Positions 47,501 to 56,307 of a stretch of 64,000 nt of DNA are shown here, piece by piece; the stretch's first letter is position 1, and every line of letters begins with the position of its first letter. The stretch is from Trebouxia sp. TZW2008 (lineage: Eukaryota > Chlorophyta > Trebouxiophyceae > Trebouxiales > Trebouxiaceae). Made by a program: the position numbers and the translations under genes. The DNA lies in contig BDIU01000283.1 of the NCBI GenBank assembly GCA_002118135.1, forward strand, positions 182,750-246,749. The letters are read 5' to 3'. The notes under the pieces were generated by a model, which was given only the letters and a program-made list of their open reading frames with translations, was not told the DNA's origin and did not search any database.

Positions 47501-49555
47501 GTGCATCATGCGTATTGCAAGTTTGTAGCTTCTGAGCTCTGCTAAAGAGCAGTGAGGGGCCACTTGGTACAGCCTGCAGCCCTCCATAGGGCTGTGCCGC
47601 CTCTCGTCTGTAGCAAAACAGAGCATCCACTACGCTAGGTCAAAAGACTTGGCAATGCTTGCAATCAGTGCAAGCTTGCACTTAGTTGTGCTATGTTCTG
47701 CCTATGTGGCATACTGGTACCCTTGGGTTGTTGCTGCCGCACTGTGTGGAGATGTTGAGGCTTGCTGACCCTGCAATCTGACCCTAGATTGCTGCGCTGC
47801 TGTCTTTGGCGGGCTTTGTATGCGGTGCATGCATGTGAGTAAGGTCAAATGACATGTGTGACAGTTTGCTGTGGCACATCCAAGTGTGGGTGCAGATATG
47901 TGAGGAAGATCAAATGACGTGTGTGACAGTTTGCTGTGGTACATTCAAGTCTGGGTGCATGCATGTGAGCAAGGTAAAATGACATGTGTGACAAATTACT
48001 GTGGCACATCCAAGTCTGACTGCAACCCTCTGCAGCAAACCCGCTGCAAATGGCAGCTCTGGGTGTGATTGCATCTGGCTCAGTATGCTGCTGTGAACGC
48101 TGTAACTTACGCCGCTTACTCTTCCTGCCTTGAGAGAAGTGCTTGAGTGTTCACAGCACAATGTACCAGCAGGAGACTGTGCGCTGTATTACAGGCACAA
48201 CAGCATCATTGTCCTGTTGCTTGCAACACGAAGTGTAGTGCAGCCTACCTGCAACGTGAAATTTCACATTCAACTTGCAGTAGTACCTGGCATATGAAGC
48301 CAATGTTTGGGTTGGCCACTCCTCACATTGCTTTGCTTTGCTGAAAGGTCTCATCATGTGCCTGATTAAGGTTAGGCCTCAACATTAGGAAAGCAGAATG
48401 GTGCTCTTCTTTTCTTTTCTACCTGACATATGAAGCCAATGTTTGGGTTAGCCACTCCACGCATGGCCTTGACTTGCTGGAAAGTCTCATCATACGCTTG
48501 ATTGGATCTCCACATCAGGAAAGCTATCAGCAGAGTGGTGCTGCGTGACACGCCCTGGGAGCAGTGTATGAGCACCTTGCCTTTGCTCCTCAAGGCTTTC
48601 TGCAAAATAGATCGTGTTGGTTTACATGAAATTGGTTAAACTCCTTCAAAGTGAGCAGTGCAGCAGTAGAAACAAGGATGTGACTCTGCCTTGAGGCATT
48701 ACGTAAAGAGATTGCTGATGGGACACGAGACACAAGCTGCATGGTGGGAAAGTGCAGCGTTCTTGCAAACATGCTGCTGAATGCATCTCCAAAGCTGTGA
48801 TGCCAACATTGGTGGCGTTGACATACAGCAAGCATGGCATCCTGACAGCTGCAGTGTTGTAAAGCTTGTATGCCATGAGGTAAAGTGTGTGCTAAGCGCT
48901 GCATCGCTAGTGAAGTCCTGCAGTGTAGGGTTTGTCACACAAAACTCTGACTGCAGTAAATCTGCATGACATACCTGTATGAAGTCAAAGGTGTCATACA
49001 AGACACAAACAATGTCTTCACCAGGCGTATCTGCATTTGAAACTCGCACCTTGTCAAGGCCCTGCTTGAGCAATTTCTTTGAAGTTCAACTGTGAGAGCA
49101 GCAAAGCCTTGGTTGCGGCGTCGAGGCTGACCTTGCAGGTACAGGATCTTGTACTGCAGCCTGTTCTCAAAGTATGCTGGGTAGATGAAGCCCACGCAGT
49201 TGACTACGTGGGAGATGCCGGCAGCTTCAAGGGTTTCCCAGTTTCGTGCTACCGCATCCGATCCCAGGAACAGGCCTGTGTCAATTTCTGAGCATTGGTG
49301 CTCAAAGAAAGCGAACTTGTCGCGCCTCGCCCGTAGCTCAGTTGGCGGACCATCGTCCCGTGGTAAAGCTCGCAGATCTAGAGCTTTAAGGGCTTTGTGC
49401 TGCTGTCCAGGTTTCCTGGGACTGGAATAGCTACTGCTTGATGCTAACGCTATCGAGTCGTGGTCAGCCTCGCAAGCAGGATCGGTGAGCGCAGCACTCT
49501 TCCAAAAGGTTTCTCGGAATGTGGCGAACAGGGAGCTTTTGGACAGCAAAGCCAT
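41587..49555 (-). CDS. MKP1-like dual-specificity MAP-kinase phosphatase with gelsolin-like region
   Basis: ATG at 49555. Supported exons: 49555-49132, 49061-48975, 48599-48423, 46892-46707, 43468-43274 and 41802-41587 (stop). All but the first junction are phase 0. The phosphatase domain has SEIDTGLFLGSDAVARN, the general-acid region DTPGED and the P-loop HCSQGVSRSTTLL (Cys and Arg present, so catalytically competent). Exon 46892-46707 reads GCRLYRVAPH and LDPRGVFAAHCQDHLYLWQ, the gelsolin-homology segment characteristic of plant MKP1, continued by GAESCEAFRQAGQKAAASLA in the next exon. Plant MKP1 dephosphorylates stress MAP kinases. The C-terminus is basic and Ser/Pro-rich. Oddity: exon 1 ends in phase 1 but exon 2 needs phase 0. 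More exons may lie among the repeat arrays. Confidence 0.85.
41880..42560 (-). repeat. Copies of the last phosphatase exon start
   Basis: A copy of the last exon's 5' part at about 41880-41965 (HGMAEAQQAAQELDCADLVD against HGMAEAQQAAQELDSTDLVD). Weaker duplicated blocks lie at about 42300-42350 and 42490-42545 (caaggcagctcaccatgtc in both). Confidence 0.75.
43020..44130 (-). repeat. Array of gelsolin-tail exon copies
   Basis: Functional exon 43274-43468. Copies of its 5' half (GAESCEAFRQAG) lie upstream near 43530-43605, 43660-43748, 43820-43880, 43950-44020 and 44050-44125. Copies of its 3' half (SCDSWQPQQCAAYDEDFQ) lie downstream near 43020-43085 and 43140-43190. Spacing is about 130-150 bp. 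Confidence 0.85.
44400..45420. repeat. Dimeric higher-order tandem repeat in phosphatase intron
   Basis: Monomers A (about 44400-44640 and 44851-45097) and B (about 44641-44850 and 45098-45305) alternate A-B-A-B with a final partial unit to about 45420. All start with a gtctgagaggtacatg-like block and ccctgcacagctctgc. A units share ccacattgctgcagagctct and B units share ggcaacagattctgctgtc. The A-A and B-B pairs are clearly closer than A-B, so the roughly 455 bp dimer was itself duplicated. Confidence 0.85.
45424..45950. repeat. About 97 bp tandem repeat, five to six copies
   Basis: Units begin near 45430, 45526, 45625, 45722, 45822 and 45920 with gctgcagaaaa-like sequence, followed by cagcagcatgggcagtcaa and aaacctctcaagccttt. 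The minus-strand frame stays open through several units (ERLERFLALCN recurring), suggesting an exon origin, but I could not place an original exon. Confidence 0.85.
46085..46200 (+). mobile_element. Non-LTR retrotransposon 3'-end fragment, copy 3
   Basis: Plus-strand frame reads LSNLQQLNIRCL and CDAHDKPAWQDRTCATHT, nearly identical to copy 1 at the end. It lies within an intron of the minus-strand phosphatase gene. Truncated at its 5' side. Confidence 0.5.
46310..47640 (-). repeat. Copies of the gelsolin exon, sorted by half
   Basis: The functional exon is 46707-46892. Downstream copies of its 3' half (LDPRG and CQDHLYLWQ-type sequence) lie at about 46545-46660 and 46310-46400. Upstream copies of its 5' half (HSPVEGCRLYRVAPH-type) lie at about 47000-47075, 47180-47250, 47370-47440 and 47550-47620. 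Several retain an acceptor-like ttgcag. Confidence 0.85.
47825..48015. repeat. About 66 bp intronic tandem repeat, three copies
   Basis: The block tgacatgtgtgacagtttgctgtgg followed by catccaagt recurs at about 47850, 47915 and 47982 with few changes. No exon match was found. Confidence 0.9.
48285..48345 (-). pseudogene. Decayed copy of phosphatase P-loop exon end
   Basis: It copies the last codons of exon 48423-48599 (GVANPNIGFICQ), but an in-frame TGA replaces the Arg codon before GVANPN. A gtacta donor follows. It lies just downstream of the functional exon in transcript sense. Confidence 0.8.
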
Positions 49556-49874
49556 ACAGCAAGGCCTGTCAAGCTCGATGGCCAAAGTGAGGTACGAGTC
49601 TGAACATTGAAAGATTTGTCACCCGGGTGAACGCTACAGCTATCACAATTGATGTCTGCAACTCTGCTTTGCATCTGTTGAGCGCTCTTCGATTTGTACA
49701 TTGATGTTGACTTAGTCACAAATCAGCCATGATCAGTAATTTATTACTACGTGCTGAGGTTTGCGCGCCAGGGGCTCACTCACAACCCGTTGTGGCGCGG
49801 CTGTGCACAAGTCAGCAACCACTGCCGGGCACGACCTGAACTTGCTGTTGCCTTATGGCAGGACTGTCGATCGA
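49556..49874. promoter_or_regulatory. Divergent promoter between phosphatase and F-box genes
   Basis: 319 bases between the two start codons, which diverge. No TATA box is obvious. The assignment is by arrangement. Confidence 0.5.
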
Positions 49875-51095
49875 ATGGACCCTTCGCAGCCGCAGCAATC
49901 TTTGACCTCTGTCTTGATTGCTGAGATCTGGGGGCACATCTTTGGCTTTATAGAGGGCAGATATCAGCCTTTCACCGATGAGGATAAGTTGGAAGCAAAC
50001 TGGCAGAAGCAGCAGCAGCTGCTTGGCCTCAGGCTAGTGTGCAAGCGTTTCAGTGTGATTCAAACCAGCCACACGCATCGACTGACCCTGGGTCAAGAGC
50101 TCGACAGCCGCGCCCTGCCAAGTCTGCTTGCCTGGCTACGTCAAAGAGGACGCTCTCTTGTAATCTTGGAGTGCAATTGCAGCACTCGCGAGAGCAACCT
50201 GGTCTTGAGTGCTCTTGCTGTCTCTTCAGCTCCTCTGAGGGTGGCACATCTGCAGCATTGTGACCTCTGCTCTTTGCAGCTGCTGTCAGCGTTCACATTT
50301 CTCACAGACTGTGCCTTGGCCATAGAAGACCATGCAAATCTGGGTCCGCTACATTGCCTGCTGCAACTGACAAGGCTACAGCTGACTGGTGGCCAGACTG
50401 CCAAGATCACCAATTTGCATAAGCTACAACGCCTGACACGAGTCAGACTACGCCAAGTTGAAATCATAGGTCTGAGCTACATTGATTTGGCAGCACTGCA
50501 GTCACTTGATTTATTTGATGTCGAAGGCGATTATGTTTGGGACATGTCTGAATGCACAGGCCTGACTGCTTTGGCCCTCAATGAAGCCATGTTTTCTGAT
50601 GGCCGCAATTTTGTTGGCGTAGAACACCTTTGTTGTCTGGCCAGGCTCAAACTTTTGATTGTATCCATACACAGCAACCCCTCATGTCTGAGAAATCTCA
50701 AGTTCTGTGGTCTGGCATCCCTTCAGACCTTGAGCATTGGCTTCATAGGTGTTGTGCCTCCAGATTTGCTCAGAAATTTGCAGCTGACAAAGATGTCCGA
50801 GCTGACTTTGTACAGCAGCATTTCAACAAACATATCAACAATCAACCTTGATGTGGAATGGCATAGGCTGCAAGCCCTGCAGCGTTTGACTGTGAAAGAA
50901 TGCAAGGTACAGTTCAGGCTGGAATATGCTTCTAAGCTTCTGCAGCTCAAGAAGTTGTCCAGAGTGACCCTTGATTATGTCACTCCAGACAATCGCCAGG
51001 CAACTACTGCTTTTGTTCTGCTGGCATACAGATTTGCTTGCTCGCGGCCACAAGTGGAGTTTCAGTGGATGGAGACAGGCACTGCGGCCAGTTAA
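49875..51095 (+). CDS. F-box / leucine-rich repeat protein, intronless
   Basis: Single open frame of 406 residues from ATG 49875 (upstream in-frame codons lack another ATG). The N-terminus has an F-box-like segment: LIAEIWGHIFGFIEG, then LGLRLVCKRFSVIQTS and the LTL end, the usual helix pattern with LVCKRF. The rest is irregular leucine-rich repeats (LTRLQLTGGQTAKI, LQSLDLFDV, LTALALNE, LQTLSIGF, LSELTL-like) with about 25-residue spacing, typical of substrate-binding domains of SCF ubiquitin ligases. It is the only clean intronless gene here and has no internal exon copies, consistent with a retrocopy or with the LRR lineage being intron-poor. Its substrate is unknown. Confidence 0.8.
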   Translation: MDPSQPQQSLTSVLIAEIWGHIFGFIEGRYQPFTDEDKLEANWQKQQQLLGLRLVCKRFSVIQTSHTHRLTLGQELDSRALPSLLAWLRQRGRSLVILECNCSTRESNLVLSALAVSSAPLRVAHLQHCDLCSLQLLSAFTFLTDCALAIEDHANLGPLHCLLQLTRLQLTGGQTAKITNLHKLQRLTRVRLRQVEIIGLSYIDLAALQSLDLFDVEGDYVWDMSECTGLTALALNEAMFSDGRNFVGVEHLCCLARLKLLIVSIHSNPSCLRNLKFCGLASLQTLSIGFIGVVPPDLLRNLQLTKMSELTLYSSISTNISTINLDVEWHRLQALQRLTVKECKVQFRLEYASKLLQLKKLSRVTLDYVTPDNRQATTAFVLLAYRFACSRPQVEFQWMETGTAAS

Positions 51096-51701
51096 ATTAG
51101 GGCATTATGCTGATTCACGACGCTGCCTTTGTAAAGAACTTTAAATGCTCTGCTGCCAGATCCTGTCTGTATGCAACACCCTGCTGGATGACATATGATG
51201 CGGTCTGCGCTCAAAGACATTCACTACTTTCCTCTCTCATGAGTACGCTTACGCGCATTTTCACAGGAGGATCCTGTTTCCAATGAGCAGTTGCAGCAGA
51301 TTGAGAAGTAGTCGGACACATCTGAAGTGTATGCTAAACTCAAAGCTGTGCAGACATACATACTGGTGCAGATGCTGCACACAATGCCAAGTCCTGAAGC
51401 TGGTCACTATCAAGGCACTAGCATCACCTATAACACTGCAAATGACATGGCTATGAAGTATCCCCAAAATAGCACACCAAGCCCTGTCAGTACACAGTAC
51501 CTGCCAAAATTGATCACAAGCAATTCAAGTCACAGTGCAGCAGCTTTATCTAATACATAGATGTTGCATCAAGATCCCAGGCTGCTTCTTCACACAGAGG
51601 CTTGTCTTGTGACGCCTAGTGGCATAGACTCTCCTTTCTTTCTTTCTGTCTCATTCCCCTTTTGCATCATGCTGAAATGACAAGGTCTGCTTTCACATAG
51701 C
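51096..51701. other. Convergent 3' region with dispersed family B copy 2
   Basis: Between F-box and glycosyltransferase stops. It carries family B repeat sequence at about 51575-51655 and a ttctttcttt pyrimidine run. No gene supported. Confidence 0.5.
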
Positions 51702-54700
51702 TCAGGCTGTCTTGGCGTGTGTGAGAAGCCCCTGCCTTTGCAATAGTCGCAGCAATGCCTTGCCAGCAAACAAAACGACCACACCCAAAACAGCCAGAAT
51801 GGCTGATACTGCGACAGCCAGGAAGAGAATCACGTCCAAAGACTTGGTCTGGAACCAGCTCAAGTCATCTCTGAGGGGCTGCAGATGCCTTGAGCCCTTG
51901 GTCCATGCTGCATGCTCCAATGCATCTGCACAAACATATCACCAGGTTGAAGTATCAGTGCTTGTACAGAGGAGGATCCAACAATAAGCAGACAATGCAT
52001 CAGCTGTCCAGTCGAAGACTTGGTATGAAACCAGCTCAAGTCAACTGTGAGGGGCTGCAGATGCCTTGAGCCTTTGGTCCATGCTGCATGCTCCAGTGCA
52101 TCTGCACAAACAGTTCAAAATGTTGCGGCTTTCAACTGTGGCAAGGTTCAAAGCATCAACACTGGTATCAGAATTGCAGCAACAGGCAGACCATGCATCA
52201 GAGTTGTCACAAAACTGGAGGCCTTGGTCCGAGTTGCATACTTAGATGTATATGCATCAACTGTTAATCAAGTTCAAGCAATTATGCTTGTGCCTGAGTT
52301 TGTGCATAAATACATATGCAGACACACTGACAGATATGCTGCCAGCAACAACAAGCGAGCAAAGCACAAGCTCCTGTGTACTGCGCTCATCAAACATGCT
52401 CAGAGCCAGCTACGCATAGGCTTATAAGCAATTGCCAGCAGCAACTTGAGCTGGAGTCATTCTGTGTGCCCTCATGAGGTGAGAAATACTAGCAGCGTTT
52501 ACCTTGAAGCTAGGCTCATGCACCGACCAATAACACCAGTTCAAGCCAGGAAAGTAGCAGCTGTTGTGACACGGGCTCACCAACAGCAACTTGTGCTGAG
52601 GTCAGTCTGTGTGCCCTCATAAGGCGAGAGATTCTGGCAGTATGTGCCTTGAAGCTAGGCTTCACGCACGCTTTACCAGTATTGGTTCTAGCCAGCAATG
52701 TAGCAACTAGTGTATCATGGGCTTACCAACAGCAACTTGTGCTGGAGTCAGTCTGTGCGCCCTCATCAGTTGAGAAATCCTAGCAGCATTTGCCTTGAAG
52801 CTAGGCTCATACAAAAGCCTCTTGAGAGACAACTCCAGGTCCTTGGCTAGGGTGCCTAGCTTCTTCACACTCACGGACAGAGCATAGCCCCTGTCTTCGG
52901 CCTTTGCTATGTTGTCAGGCTGCTCAGCAAACAGAGGCATGCCGACCATTGGCACGCCATGATATGAAGCCTGCATGCAAAACATTGCTGACTCTTCACA
53001 TTTGACATTGCACCGGTTGTTGTCTGGTCTGCAAATCAGGATGTTGCAAACTAATGAAGAACAATGCAGAGTAGGCATGCAGGACTCAACATATTCACCT
53101 AATGCAGACCTGCGCAGAGCACTGAAACCCCCCTCTGCATGCGCTTCACATATACACAAAGTCACAGGATGTCAGCAGAAGCACAACGGTCCTTGAAATG
53201 CAGTTGGCAGCTGCATGTCACGTCTGCTTTGCTCATTTTGAGTTGGCAAAGTGATGCACACCTCATTGAAGCTGGCTGCATGGTTGTGCATCACAAGTGC
53301 AAGATTTGCCACCCACCTCATTGAAACTATTGCCGCCTCCTTGTGTGAAGAATGCCTTCAAGTTGGGGTGCCCTAGCACATCATTTTGGGGAGCCCAATT
53401 GACTACTCTGACATTACTGCCAACTGGCAGGGTGCTGTTGCCCAAGGACACCATGTCAGACTCTGACAGCTTCCACAGGGCTTTGGTTGGGGCAATTGCA
53501 GACAGCCCTTGTGCAATGGCCCGAAGCTCAGCTGCCTCTGCATCAGCACAGACACTCTTTCAAGACCTGCACTGAAGACATTTGTGCCAATAGCTATGCT
53601 GTTGCCCATAGACTCTGTGTCAGACTCTGACAGCTTCCACCGGGCTTTGGTCGGGGCAATTGCAGACAGCACTTGTGCAATGGCCCTAAGCTCAGCTGCC
53701 TCTGCATGTAGCGTCACAGAAGTTTGAAATTGATTCTGCAATCATGTTACGGGGCATGAGCCCTAGGGCTTTTGCAGAAAGCCCGGGACAACAGGTCAAA
53801 GCCCAGCCTGTTCATGCGCAAGCATTCAGAACACCACAATGCATGCTGTTGCAGGTGACATAGACAGCCCTGACACGCGCTGTCACAAGTCTGCAGCTGA
53901 CATTGCTTAAAGACACAGCCAGTGGTCACTTTCTGAAGGGGTCGGCAGCTTTGATGCGTCTGGGTCACTTGTGTTTGATTGCCATGGCAATCGATGCAGC
54001 AGATGCTTTGCAAACAGCATAAGCCAAGCTGGGATGGCTGCTAATCACATGACAATGAATGCAGCAGACACTGCAACCATGAGCACCATTGTCTCCAGTC
54101 CTTGTCACTCCTGGGCTGCCCCTGGAAACAGAGGGACTTTGATGATGCCTGACAGCGTAGACTTTACTTCTCTTCTGTTTTCTTGTCTCCTTTTCATATG
54201 TGAGAGCGTACCTGGGATTACTGCGATGCCTAGGGAGGCGTACACCACCCCCTGCCGACTGCATGAATCTTCTAACTCCAAGGGCAGGGCCTTGGCAGGG
54301 ACTGCCGTACCGGCCATGAGGCTACCATGTGAAGTGTCATACTGATGCATGCATCAGACTCTTACTGACGCAGGGGTTGGCCTGGGATGGCTGTGGTCCC
54401 CATTCAGCTGTTTTGTACATGAATGTTATGCAGAACTTCATTTGCACGCATGCGAATGCAAGTGAACTGTTGCATGGCCTGTTGCGTGACGACAGGCCTT
54501 GATTGATGCAGTGGGTTGTACCTGGGATGGCTGTGGTGCCCAGGGAGGCGTACACCACTCCATGCTCTCCTGCTGACTGCATCCACTCTCCAAGGTCCAA
54601 GGGCAGGGGCTTGGCTGGGGCTGCTGTAATGGCCCCTATGGTGACCATGTGAGGTGACAGAGGCTCGGCATTGGCAGTGGCCCAGTCATGTGACATCAAG

Positions 54701-56266
54701 ACAAGGGAGCTTTGCCTGTTAGACTTCAGGTAGGAGTAGGGGGAAATGTTGTAGTGCTGCCTGCAAGTTGCATGCATCATTGTTGAGTTTGCCTGATGAA
54801 ATTCAGGTAGGAATAGGCAGGGTAAAGTCATGCTGCCTGCAACTTGCATGACTGCTGCAGCGCATGGCTAAGGATGAGTCATGCACGGAAGAGGAATGCC
54901 GCCAGCAGCAGGCGTGCTTACAAGGTACCACTCCAACAGTGTGATTTACACGCTACCTTCTGAGGTTATAGACTAGTCCGTTACAGCAGTAAATACAGCT
55001 GTTACAACAGTGCTTTGATCATGCATGCGCTATGGTGCAGTTATCTGTTGGCCCTAAGAGCGCAAGATCATGTGCTGACTCACAATGAGCAGCAAAGATG
55101 CACAGCATGCAGAGATATCAATAGTATACAGCATACAATGGCAGCAGCGATACAACATGCATTGGCAGCAGCAAAATGACGCGCAAGTCAGCAGTGTACT
55201 GACATGCATAGAGGTAAAGTGCAACCAGCAATGTTTCCCCACTCACAATGAGCAGCAGGGATGCAGCATGCAGAGACATCAGTCGTATACAACATGCATT
55301 GGCAGCAGCAATATGACGCGCAAGTCAGCAGTATAACAGCATGCATAGAGGTAAAGTGCAAGCAAACAATGACTGCTCACCAAATCGTGTTGTCCACCTG
55401 GTCAGCAGTACTCGTGCAACAGCATGCATAGAGGTACAGTGCAAGCAGCAACGACTGCTCACCAAAACGATTTGTCCACCTGGGGCTCGATGACTTGAGT
55501 CCACACATACATGTTCATCAGGTAGCCAAACATATTCTGCACTCTTTGCATGAATGTCTGCAACAGCAGAAAACACCAATTCAGGACTGGTAATGTTTCT
55601 GGGTACGCCGTAGGCTTTCCTTTTGGCAAACCAAACTCAGGTGGTTTCAGGTGTGCAGTGGTTTCTCGTTGTAACGGCTGCTTTGGTCCCCAAGTAAACT
55701 GTCCTTAAATGAAATTGTCCTTGCTCAAAGGGACCACTGCAGCCAGAATGCAGTGGTTGGTTCCCAATTGCATTGTCCTTACATCAAAAGTGTCTGTGCA
55801 TGGAGTGTCCTTGCAGAGAAAATGTACTGTATGATTGCTGTGTTTGGCTGCATATTGTCAAGGGAGCAGCAGCCATCAGTGACACAGATAATAACAATAC
55901 AACAGGTAAAACAGTGGTACAACATGTACAATGCGGAGGCTTGGATGCAACATGTTTTAACATCTCGGCTAAGGCTTTCCTTATTACAGGCCAATACAAC
56001 ATTGCCCTCAGACTACTGCATTCACTGTGCGACATGGGGTGATGAGCCAGCACTCGCTCAAGAACGACACTTACACAACATTGTACATTGTATTTGACTG
56101 GGTACATACAGTTTGGAAACAGGTGCTAACTGAGGCTATGCATACACAACATAACTCAAAGCCATGCAGTGGCAGTTTGAGGGGATGAGGTGCGGCATAG
56201 GAGGTGTGGAGGGTTGGTGGGGGTGTGGGCGGGGGGGGGGGGGGGGGAAAAGCGGCGGGGGGGGGG

Positions 56267-56307
<41 letters not shown>

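Noticed and set aside
49325..49365. tRNA-like phrase cgtagctcagttggcgga
   Set aside because: It resembles a tRNA A-box, but no stems pair around it and it lies within the first coding exon of the phosphatase.
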